Origin: Synergistaceae bacterium
GTDB lineage: Bacteria > Synergistota > Synergistia > Synergistales > Aminobacteriaceae
DNA: 49,228 nucleotides
Reading direction: 5' to 3'
NCBI GenBank assembly: GCA_031272145.1
Contig: JAISUL010000027.1
Coordinates: 1 to 49,228, forward strand
Below, one piece after another: positions 42,285-49,228 of the stretch. A program made the translations under genes and the position numbers. Positions within the stretch are counted from its first letter, which is position 1; the number at the start of each line of letters is the position of its first letter. Below the pieces are notes generated by a model, which made no database searches, was not told the DNA's origin, and saw nothing but the letters and a program-made list of their open reading frames with translations.

Positions 42285-44660
42285 ATGAGGATTTATCACA
42301 ACATCCCAGCGCTGTACGCACAAAACGCGCTCAGCGAAACCAACAACGCGATCCAGAAGTCCATCCGAACTCTCTCCACAGGGCTGCGCATCAACTCCGC
42401 AGCCGACGACGCAGCGGGGCTCGCCGTCTCCGAGAAAATGCGCTCGCAGATCAGCGGCCTGGGCATGGCCATACGCAACGCTCAGGACGGGGTCTCCATG
42501 ATCCAGACCGCCGAGGGCGCCCTGACGGAAACCCACGCCATGCTCCAGCGCATGAGGGAGCTGGCAGTTCAGGCCGCCAACGACACCCTGACCCAGCAGG
42601 ACAGGCAGTACATCCAGCTGGAGATCGACGAGCTCAAGGACGGGGTCGACCGCATCGCCAGGACCACCCAGTTCAACAAGAAGCGCCTGCTCGACGGCAG
42701 CAGCGCGGCGATCTTCTCCTCGGACAAGCTCAACACCAAGGCCTACGTCAGGGGTTCGCTCCGGCAGGTCGACCGCTTCGGGCAGAAGGCCGCCTTCGAG
42801 GGCAACTACAAAATCACCATCGACGCCAAGCCAGGCCAAACCCAGATACAGAAGACCGACATCTTCACCATCAAGCACGAGAACGTCGTGCTCGGCGAGA
42901 CCCGCAACGTCGGCGCCGGAGTGGTCGGCCTGCGAGTGGACAACCTGCCAGCCGGAGCCTACATAGCGTCCGGCAGCACCAGCCTCAGCGCAGCCAGCAG
43001 GATCGTCGGGCTGTTCAACAACCACGGCGTCCTCGGCGTCGGCGGCCTCAGCGCGGCAAACGTCGCACAGGCAGCTGGCGTCGCCATGAGCGTGAACGCC
43101 AGCGTGCTCTTCGAGGTCACTCAGGTCAACGCAGCGGCCAACACCATGACGGTGCGGGTGACGGCCTCGGTCTTGACAACGGATGGACAGGTCTACGACC
43201 ACGTCAGGGATGGGGTAGTTATAAGCCTTGGCTCCCCCACGAACGCCATCACAGGCGTCGGCGTCGAGATGAACTTTGACGCCGCCTCTATGGCCGCCAG
43301 CGCCGTGTCGGTCGGCCACAAAATGGTCGTCAACATCACAGCCGGAACAGGAACAGCGGGAACAGCCCCCAACGTCAACGTCGGAATAAGGGGCGCGCAG
43401 AACCCCAACTGGGAGTACAAGTGGGGTACCAACGTCCTCTACACTGGCACTGGCTCGACCAAGCTCAACTACGGATTAAACGCCGCCGCGGTGCAGAACA
43501 GCGAGGTTCAGTTCCGCAACTTCTACGTCAACGCAAACAACGGAACTGTCTACGAGGGCAACGTCATTCTGGGGCTGAACGGCGGCTTCGACGCGGCTAA
43601 CCTCGCAGGAGGCGCCATGCTTGCGTCGTTCAACGCGGCCTACGTCGGGCAGACTGCCACGCACGACACGGCACTGCGCGACATAAACAAGTTCTGGAAC
43701 TCCCAGGGCGTGTTCATGCTTACCGACCCTCAGACCATCAAGATCTCCCAGGGCAACGGCAAGAGCACCAGCATCACGATCTACTCCACCGACACGCTTG
43801 AGATGGTGCGGGACAAGCTGAACGACGCCATAGCAAACGGCCTCGGACAGGCCCAGTACGCCCTGGACTCATCGCAGTACTTCGCCACGTTCGTCGACCA
43901 GGGGTACACCACGCCCGGCATCGAGTCCGTCGCTGGAACTATGGTCATCAGGTCGATGGTCGCCGGCACAGCGGGCGAGTTCAAGTTCTCAGGCGACGAG
44001 GATTTAATTAACGCGCTATCGCTGAACGCCGTTCAGGAGTCCAAGGAAAACTCGTTCACCGTGTCGGTTCACAACGCTCACACCAGCGTGCAGATAGCGG
44101 GCGGAGTGAACATCGCCGGCAACATGATGGTCGGCATCATACACCCCAACGTCGACATCGAGTTCGACCCCATGGCGAACATCAGGGCCACCTGGAGCGA
44201 CGCCATGAAGTCCTTCGTGCTGGAAAAGGAGGCCACGTCCTACACCACGGTGGTTCACCTCGTGGACAACAGCACTGTGTTTCAGGTCGGGGCCAACTCG
44301 AACGAGGACGTCACGGTGGACATCGGGAACATGACCTCCGCCGCCCTCGGCATCGAGCGCGTGATCGTGACAGACCGCGAGTCCGCCGGACGCGCGATCA
44401 TGATCCTCGACTCAGCGATAAGCCGCGTGTCGTCGCAAAGGGCAAGGCTCGGCGCGTACCACAACTCCCTCGAGTACACGGCCACGAACCTTAAGAACAC
44501 CAACACGAACCTCACGGCAGCCGAGAGCCGCATACGGGACGCGGACATGTCGGCAGAAATGCTCGACTACACGCGCCTGCAGATCCTGTCGCAGTCGGGA
44601 ACGGCGATGCTGGCCCAGGCAAACCAGCTCCCGCAGACCGTCCTGAGCTTATTAAGGTAG
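42285..44660 (+). CDS. Flagellin, large form
   Basis: The 791-residue filament protein has conserved D0/D1 ends. The N-terminus contains LSTGLRINSAADDAAGLAVS and NAQDGVSMIQTAEGALTET, and the C-terminus ends QILSQSGTAMLAQANQLPQT. The central region of about 450 residues is Asn/Gly/Thr-rich and variable, much longer than the roughly 270-500 residues of common flagellins. The AGGAGGT site lies seven bases before ATG. It stands alone between terminators. The N-terminal sequence MRIYHNIPALYAQNAL is, to my recollection, close to Synergistota flagellins. Confidence 0.96.
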   Translation: MRIYHNIPALYAQNALSETNNAIQKSIRTLSTGLRINSAADDAAGLAVSEKMRSQISGLGMAIRNAQDGVSMIQTAEGALTETHAMLQRMRELAVQAANDTLTQQDRQYIQLEIDELKDGVDRIARTTQFNKKRLLDGSSAAIFSSDKLNTKAYVRGSLRQVDRFGQKAAFEGNYKITIDAKPGQTQIQKTDIFTIKHENVVLGETRNVGAGVVGLRVDNLPAGAYIASGSTSLSAASRIVGLFNNHGVLGVGGLSAANVAQAAGVAMSVNASVLFEVTQVNAAANTMTVRVTASVLTTDGQVYDHVRDGVVISLGSPTNAITGVGVEMNFDAASMAASAVSVGHKMVVNITAGTGTAGTAPNVNVGIRGAQNPNWEYKWGTNVLYTGTGSTKLNYGLNAAAVQNSEVQFRNFYVNANNGTVYEGNVILGLNGGFDAANLAGGAMLASFNAAYVGQTATHDTALRDINKFWNSQGVFMLTDPQTIKISQGNGKSTSITIYSTDTLEMVRDKLNDAIANGLGQAQYALDSSQYFATFVDQGYTTPGIESVAGTMVIRSMVAGTAGEFKFSGDEDLINALSLNAVQESKENSFTVSVHNAHTSVQIAGGVNIAGNMMVGIIHPNVDIEFDPMANIRATWSDAMKSFVLEKEATSYTTVVHLVDNSTVFQVGANSNEDVTVDIGNMTSAALGIERVIVTDRESAGRAIMILDSAISRVSSQRARLGAYHNSLEYTATNLKNTNTNLTAAESRIRDADMSAEMLDYTRLQILSQSGTAMLAQANQLPQTVLSLLR

Positions 44661-44673
44661 CGAGCCACCCTAT

Positions 44674-44700
44674 CCCCTAGGGGGTCTAAGCCCCCTAGGG
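44674..44700. terminator. Hairpin between convergent flagellin and ychF
   Basis: CCCTAGGGGG (44675-44684) and CCCCCTAGGG (44691-44700), loop TCTAAG. There is no strong U-run on either side. Each arm is also palindromic in itself. Confidence 0.55.
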
Positions 44701-44703
44701 CCT

Positions 44704-45762
44704 CTACACGTTGAACCTGATCTCGATCATGTCCCCGTCCCTAACGACGTACTCCTTGCCCTCGAGCCTTAGTACTCCCTTGTCGCGGCAGGCAGGGATC
44801 GAGGCGCCGCATTTTATGAAGTCCTCGTAGGACACCACCTGCGCCCTTATGAACCCCCGCGCCAAGTCCGAGTGGATCGTGCCTGCCGCGTCCTTGGCCG
44901 TCGAGCCGTCCCTCAGAGTCCAGGCCTTGACCTCGTCCTTCCCCGTCGTGAAAAACGACACCAGCCCAAGCAGCCTGTACGCCTCCCCGATCAGCCGGTC
45001 CCGGCCAGACCGCTCCAGCCCCGTGACGCCGCGCGTGAACTCCTCCCGCTCCTCCGGCGCCAGCTCCGCCAAGTCCATCTCCAGCGCGCCAAACATCGAG
45101 ATGGCACCGCAGTCCCCAAACGCTGGCGGCGTTTCCGGCATTTTTACCCCCTCACCCAGGTTGAAGACCACGATCTCAGGCTTCAGCGTCAAGAACGAAA
45201 AGCCGGAGATGGACTTCATCTGCGCTGGAGTCATGGCCCTCTCGCGAAGCGGGCGCTCGGTCAATAAATGCTCCTGAAGCTCCTTGAGCAGCGCCGCCTC
45301 GTCGGCCTCCTCAGGCGTCGTCTTCTTCTTGGCCGCGAGCCGCGACAGACGGTTCTCGATCACGCCCAGGTCGCGGTATACCAGCTCCGTCTCGACGAGC
45401 CGCCAGTCCCGCACCGGGTCGACCGAGGGATCAGGCAGGTTCTTGTTCTCGAAACCCCGCACCACGTGCACCAGCGCGTCCGCCTCCGCCGCAAACGACA
45501 GGAAGGAGTTCCCCGAGCTCCCCCCCGAGCTGCGCGTCACCCCCGCCAAGTCCACGAACTCGACCACGGCCGGCGTCGCCTTCTTCGGCTCAAAGACCTC
45601 CACCAAACGATCGAAGCGCCCGTCCGGCACGTTCACCAACGCCCGGTTCGGCTCGGTCTTCCCGCTGGCGTAGGGCTTGACCTCCGCACCAGCCCCGGTT
45701 ATGACGTTGAACACCGTGGACTTCCCGCACAACGGCAGCCCAACAATCCCGCACTTCAGCAT
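44704..45762 (-). CDS. ychF: Obg-like ATPase YchF
   Basis: The 352-residue protein starts at ATG 45762, which has GGGAGGTG upstream; the frame opens six codons earlier without support. GIVGLPLCGKSTVFNVI is the P-loop (Leu-Cys replaces the common Asn-Val). VEFVDLAGVTRSSG is switch II, and VVFNLGEG is the altered base-recognition motif that gives YchF ATP preference. A coiled-coil arm occupies about residues 125-190. The C-terminal TGS domain ends GKEYVVRDGDMIEIRFNV. It is a conserved translation- and stress-associated factor. Confidence 0.95.
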   Translation of the reverse strand: MLKCGIVGLPLCGKSTVFNVITGAGAEVKPYASGKTEPNRALVNVPDGRFDRLVEVFEPKKATPAVVEFVDLAGVTRSSGGSSGNSFLSFAAEADALVHVVRGFENKNLPDPSVDPVRDWRLVETELVYRDLGVIENRLSRLAAKKKTTPEEADEAALLKELQEHLLTERPLRERAMTPAQMKSISGFSFLTLKPEIVVFNLGEGVKMPETPPAFGDCGAISMFGALEMDLAELAPEEREEFTRGVTGLERSGRDRLIGEAYRLLGLVSFFTTGKDEVKAWTLRDGSTAKDAAGTIHSDLARGFIRAQVVSYEDFIKCGASIPACRDKGVLRLEGKEYVVRDGDMIEIRFNV

Positions 45763-45798
45763 CCGGAACACCTCCCTCATTTAATTCTAACACCGAGC

Positions 45799-45826
45799 TT
45801 GACTTCCAAAAAAGACGTGATATACT
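45799..45826 (+). promoter_or_regulatory. Promoter of the metNIQ locus
   Basis: TTGACT (45799-45804), 16-nt spacer, TATACT (45821-45826). The leader of about 65 nt has a small inverted repeat (ATTCATAC/GTATGATT) and a GGGGA...TCCCC-type pairing; no SAM riboswitch core was recognised. Confidence 0.7.
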
Positions 45827-45899
45827 TTCGGAATTCATACTTAATTTGTATGATTTAATTTTTGGGGGACTCGCTTCCCCTCGAACGAGGGTGTCACGC

Positions 45900-46952
45900 A
45901 TGATAGTGCTGCAGAACATCTCAAAAAGCTTCCCGTCGGAGGGCGGCGGGAGCGTCGAGGCGGTTAGAAACGTCAGCCTCAGGGTCGGCAAGGGCGAAAT
46001 TCAGGGCGTCATAGGCTTCTCTGGCGCGGGCAAGTCGACGCTCGTCCGGTGCATCAACCTGCTCGAGCGCCCCGACGCCGGCGAGGTCTTCGTGGGCGGG
46101 GTGGAGCTCACCGCCCTGTCGGACGGCGACCTGCGCGCCGCACGGAAGAAGATCGGCATGATCTTCCAGCAGTTCAACCTCTTCGCCTCGCGCACGGCCT
46201 GGGGTAACGTCGCCTACCCGCTTCAGTACTCCATGACGCGGGCTGACCGGGCGGAGAAGGTCGCCGCCCTGCTGCGCTTGGTCGGGCTGGAGGACAAGGG
46301 CGACGCCTACCCGTCCCAGCTCAGCGGCGGGCAGAAGCAGCGGGTGGCCATCGCACGCGCCCTCGCGAACGAGCCGAGCGTCCTCCTGTGCGACGAGGCC
46401 ACCAGCGCCCTTGACCCCCAGACCACCCTCTCCATCCTGCGCCTGCTGAAGGAGCTCAACGTCAAGCTCGGCCTCACCATCGTCGTCATAACCCACGAGA
46501 TGCAGGTCGTGAAGGAGATATGCGACCGAGTCGCAGTCATGGAGAACGGCGAGATCGTCGAGGAGGGCGACGTGTTCTCCGTGTTCGCCGCGCCGAAGAA
46601 GCAGATCACGCGCGACTTCATCGACACAACCTCGAACCTCTCCAAGATTCACGCGCTCATCGCCGAGCGCTCCCCGCTGGTGCGCCTCAAGCCCGGCGAG
46701 CGCATCGTACGCCTGCGCTACGTCGAGAAGAACGTCTCCGAGGCGCTCATCTCCACCATCTCGCGCAAGTTCGACGTCAACGCCAACATCATCTTCGGGG
46801 ACATCGAGTTCCTCGGCGGCGCACCGATAGGCGGCCTCATCATCATCGTCAGCGGCCAAGAAGACCGCATCGAGTCCGCCCTCTCGTTCCTGCGCTCTAG
46901 AAACGTATCCGTGGAGGTGATCAGCGATGAGCCAGACCGCCGCGCTGCTTGA
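45900..46952 (+). CDS. metN: ABC transporter ATP-binding protein MetN
   Basis: The 350-residue ATPase energises D/L-methionine (or related) uptake. GFSGAGKSTLVRCINLLERP is Walker A, QLSGGQKQRVAIARAL the ABC signature, VLLCDEATSALDP Walker B, and ITHEMQ the switch His. The C-terminal NIL domain (RLRYVEKNVSEALIS to ESALSFLRSR) is diagnostic of MetN and senses methionine. ATG 45900 is preferred to ATG 45846. metI overlaps its end by 26 bases. Confidence 0.95.
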   Translation: MIVLQNISKSFPSEGGGSVEAVRNVSLRVGKGEIQGVIGFSGAGKSTLVRCINLLERPDAGEVFVGGVELTALSDGDLRAARKKIGMIFQQFNLFASRTAWGNVAYPLQYSMTRADRAEKVAALLRLVGLEDKGDAYPSQLSGGQKQRVAIARALANEPSVLLCDEATSALDPQTTLSILRLLKELNVKLGLTIVVITHEMQVVKEICDRVAVMENGEIVEEGDVFSVFAAPKKQITRDFIDTTSNLSKIHALIAERSPLVRLKPGERIVRLRYVEKNVSEALISTISRKFDVNANIIFGDIEFLGGAPIGGLIIIVSGQEDRIESALSFLRSRNVSVEVISDEPDRRAA

Positions 46953-47616
46953 GTCCATCATCCCAAACGTCGCGTCAAAATGGCCGGTCTACTTCCGCTC
47001 CATAGCCGAAACCATGGTCATGGTCGGCATATCCGGCGCCATCGCGTTCGCCATCGGCCTGACCCTCGGCGTCACGATAACCATCACACGGCCCGGCGGC
47101 GTCATGCCACGACCGCTTGTCTACCACACGATAGACAAGCTTGTTAACTTTTTCCGCTCAATCCCGTTCATCATCCTGCTGGCCGCCTTGATCCCACTGA
47201 CGCGCTTCGTCGTCGGGACGGCCATAGGCGTAAAGGGGGCGATAATTCCATTGGTCTTCGGCACCGTGCCGTTCTTCACGCGTCAAATCGAGGCGGCACT
47301 CGCCGAAGTCGACGCAGGCGTCATCGAAGCAGCCCAGTCAATGGGCTCAAGCACAACAGGCATAGTCTTCAGAGTCTACCTTAAGGAAAGCCTCTCAGGC
47401 ATAGCACGCGGCACCACCATCACAGCCATAAACCTGATAGGCCTCAGCGCCATGGCAGGCGCAGTCGGAGCCGGCGGCCTCGGCGACTTCGCCATCCGCT
47501 ACGGCCACCAGCGCAACCAGCTAGACGTCACCTACGTCACCGTCCTCACCCTGGTCCTCATCGTCAACATCATCCAAGCCATCGGGAATGGCGCGGCGCG
47601 TTGCGCGCGCAAGTGA
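46927..47616 (+). CDS. metI: ABC transporter permease MetI
   Basis: The 229-residue inner-membrane protein has about five transmembrane helices (MVMVGISGAIAFAIGLTLG, IPFIILLAALIPL, VTVLTLVLIVNIIQ among them). The EAA loop EAAQSMGSSTTGIVFRVYLK contacts the ATPase, and the LIGLSAMAGAVGAGGLGDFA block is typical of MetI. It is translationally coupled to metN and followed by a hairpin before metQ. Confidence 0.95.
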   Translation: MSQTAALLESIIPNVASKWPVYFRSIAETMVMVGISGAIAFAIGLTLGVTITITRPGGVMPRPLVYHTIDKLVNFFRSIPFIILLAALIPLTRFVVGTAIGVKGAIIPLVFGTVPFFTRQIEAALAEVDAGVIEAAQSMGSSTTGIVFRVYLKESLSGIARGTTITAINLIGLSAMAGAVGAGGLGDFAIRYGHQRNQLDVTYVTVLTLVLIVNIIQAIGNGAARCARK

Positions 47617-47624
47617 TGTCGGCG

Positions 47625-47665
47625 GGGAGGGGGACCTCCACCCCTCCCGTTGGTCGGGGCTTTTT
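47625..47665 (+). terminator. Hairpin with U-run between metI and metQ
   Basis: GGGAGGGG (47625-47632) pairs with CCCCTCCC (47641-47648); a U5 run follows 12 nt later. The gap before the U-run makes it a weak terminator, which could lower metQ read-through or stabilise the upstream mRNA. Confidence 0.45.
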
Positions 47666-47708
47666 ACCCATTTGAGGGCTTATGACCCTCTTTGAAAGGG
47701 GAAGTACT

Positions 47709-48506
47709 GTGAAAAAGTTTTTGGGAGTACTCTTGGGGGTACTGTTAACTAGTGCTGCGGCTTATGCTGCAGTAGACAAAGCTGTCACCATCGGCGTGTC
47801 TAGCGAGAGCTACCGCGACGTGTGGCAGCCGGTGATTGACGCGCTCGACAAGGAGGGCATCAAGCTGGAGTTCATCGTCTTCTCCGACTACACGCTGCCG
47901 AACGCCGCCCTCGACGCCGGAGAAATCGACCTCGACGCCTTCCAGCACCACAACTACCTGAACAACGAGATCAAGACGAAGGGCTACAAGCTTACGCCCA
48001 TCGGCGACACGTACCTCGTCTCCATGTCCGTCTACTCCAAGAACATCAAGAGCCTCAAGGAGCTCAAGAAGGGCGACAAGATAGCCATTCCAGGCGACGT
48101 CATCAACACAGGCAGGGCTCTCATGGTCATTCAGGGCGCAGGCGTCATCAAGGTGAACCCCGCCAAGGGCAACACACCTGAGGTCACCGACATCATCGAG
48201 AACCCGCTCGGCATCCAGTTCGTCCAGGTCGACGCCGCACAGGTGCCGGCACTACTGCCGGACGTGGCAGCCGGCGTCATCAACGGCGGCTACGCACACG
48301 ACTTCGGCCTCAGCCCCAAACGCGACGCCATCTTCTACGACGACCTCGCTTTCTACAAGGACAAGGGCTACGTCAACCTCATAGCCGCCCGCACAGCCGA
48401 CAAGGACAACCCGGTCTACAAACGCGTTGTCGAGGCCTTCCACTCCGACGCCCAGAGGAAGTACATCCTCGAAAAGTTCGACGGCGCCTACCTGCCAGTT
48501 TGGTAG
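47709..48506 (+). CDS. metQ: MetQ/NlpA-type substrate-binding protein
   Basis: The 265-residue periplasmic binding protein starts at GTG 47709 (AAAGGGG upstream). The signal peptide KKFLGVLLGVLLTSAAAYAA has no lipobox Cys, so the protein is probably free in the periplasm rather than a lipoprotein as in typical MetQ. NAALDAGEIDLDAFQHHNYL and the GYKLTPIGDTYLVSMSVYS block are family hallmarks that line the ligand pocket. It delivers methionine or a related amino acid to MetNI. A near-duplicate gene follows after 36 bp. Confidence 0.94.
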   Translation: MKKFLGVLLGVLLTSAAAYAAVDKAVTIGVSSESYRDVWQPVIDALDKEGIKLEFIVFSDYTLPNAALDAGEIDLDAFQHHNYLNNEIKTKGYKLTPIGDTYLVSMSVYSKNIKSLKELKKGDKIAIPGDVINTGRALMVIQGAGVIKVNPAKGNTPEVTDIIENPLGIQFVQVDAAQVPALLPDVAAGVINGGYAHDFGLSPKRDAIFYDDLAFYKDKGYVNLIAARTADKDNPVYKRVVEAFHSDAQRKYILEKFDGAYLPVW

Positions 48507-48542
48507 CGCCGATATTTTTCTGTTTAGAAAGGGGAAACACCA

Positions 48543-49228
48543 GTGAAAAAGTTGCTCGGTTTCACTCTGCTGCTTGCGTTCTTCGCCGCTTCGCCATCCG
48601 AGGCCATCGAGACGACCAAGGACGGACGGACTAAGCTCAAGGTCGGCATCGTCGGCGAGAGCTACGAGGTCATATGGGCGCCAATCATCAAGAGACTGGC
48701 CGCCGAGGGCATCGACGTCCAGCTCGTCAACTTCGCCGACTACATGACGCCCAACGAGGCACTCAACGCCGGCGACATCGACCTCAACGCCTTCCAGCAC
48801 CACGCCTTCCTCAACAACCAGATCAAGGACAAAGGCTACAAGCTGACGCCCATCGGCGACACCTTCCTGTCGGCCATGTGCCTCTACTCCAAGAAGATCA
48901 AGAGCATCAAGGAGCTCAAGGAGGGCGACAAAATAGCCTTCCCTAACGAGGTCATCAACCAGGGCCGCTCCCTCACCGTCCTCCAAGGCGCCGGATTAAT
49001 AAAGCTTCGCCCTGGCTCCGGCCTCACCCCGGACGTGACCGACGTGGCCGAAAACCCGCTCAAGCTGGAGTTCGTGACGGTTGACGCCGCTCAGGTGCCC
49101 TCGATCCTGCCCGACGTGGCCGCAGGAGTCATCAACGGCAACTACGCGATAGACTTCGGCCTCAGCCCCGAAAAGGACTCCATCTTCTACGACGACCTCA
49201 GCTTCTACAAGGACAACAGCTACGTCAA
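48543..49228 (+). CDS. Second MetQ/NlpA-type binding protein (3' truncated by window)
   Basis: GTG 48543 follows the same AAAGGGG motif as the first metQ. About 228 residues are visible before the window ends. Signal peptide KKLLGFTLLLAFFAASPSEA again lacks a lipobox Cys. NEALNAGDIDLNAFQHHAFL and GYKLTPIGDTFLSAM match the upstream paralogue closely, while the pocket segment differs (VDAAQVPSILPDVAAGVING is shared; the preceding segments diverge). It is a tandem duplicate, perhaps with altered ligand preference. Confidence 0.94.
   Translation, partial: MKKLLGFTLLLAFFAASPSEAIETTKDGRTKLKVGIVGESYEVIWAPIIKRLAAEGIDVQLVNFADYMTPNEALNAGDIDLNAFQHHAFLNNQIKDKGYKLTPIGDTFLSAMCLYSKKIKSIKELKEGDKIAFPNEVINQGRSLTVLQGAGLIKLRPGSGLTPDVTDVAENPLKLEFVTVDAAQVPSILPDVAAGVINGNYAIDFGLSPEKDSIFYDDLSFYKDNSYV

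Noticed and set aside
45827-45899. SAM or T-box riboswitch in the metN leader
   Set aside because: The leader is only about 70 nt with two weak inverted repeats; none of the conserved riboswitch cores or a terminator is seen.

Overview
The window is a high-GC stretch of chromosome from what looks like a diderm, flagellated anaerobe, most likely a member of the Synergistota. This is an inference. It rests on the termini of the flagellin, a cobalamin-dependent methylmalonyl-CoA mutase encoded as two separate chains with MeaB, a Met-type transport locus, an outer-membrane biogenesis block (TamB-like, phosphoethanolamine-transferase-like and TolC-like proteins), and very frequent TTG/GTG starts behind strong Shine-Dalgarno sequences. 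Nothing indicates a plasmid or an intact prophage.

Layout. 1-3.7 kb: an accessory surface region read on the minus strand. It holds the 5' end of a von Willebrand/PilY1-like gene behind a perfect-spacing promoter and a 7-bp repeat tract, a tandemly duplicated DUF4143 AAA-ATPase cassette (one copy intact, one reduced to a remnant), and a prepilin-like gene with a small upstream ORF and poly-G tracts. 3.8-7 kb: ligA and an FkbM-type methyltransferase carrying an in-frame (GA)18 microsatellite. 7-10.6 kb (minus): methylmalonyl-CoA mutase large and small chains, meaB, tRNA-Cys and a 2x[4Fe-4S] ferredoxin. 10.8-12.8 kb: a FAD-dependent dehydrogenase and a Fic protein. 12.97-22.4 kb: a tightly packed run of amidohydrolase, malQ, glucan phosphorylase, glgA, glgC, a DtxR-type regulator and a GalE-like epimerase, i.e. 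a glycogen synthesis and breakdown operon with a metalloregulator inside it. 22.4-32.9 kb: cell-envelope genes (TamB-like, phosphoethanolamine-transferase-like, TolC-like, two lytic transglycosylases, a small secreted protein) plus tRNA-Asn and ispE.

32.9-34 kb is gene-poor and holds a 508-bp element bounded by about 116-bp inverted repeats. 34-42 kb: a Lon-like protease, a lower-GC restriction-modification pair whose endonuclease looks internally deleted, nth, an unusual P-loop ATPase fused to an Asp23-like domain, murA and a solitary MT-A70 adenine methylase. 42-49.2 kb: a large flagellin with a candidate sigma-28 promoter, ychF, and metN-metI-metQ followed by a second metQ cut by the window end.

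The most interesting themes are: (1) several simple-sequence tracts placed where a length change would switch or retune surface-related genes; (2) a duplicated leader that would produce a short RNA of about 75 nt ending in a conserved two-tier hairpin and U-run, in front of each copy of the ATPase cassette; (3) a fusion of a P-loop ATPase with an Asp23-like domain. All function calls are from reading sequence motifs; no database search was run.
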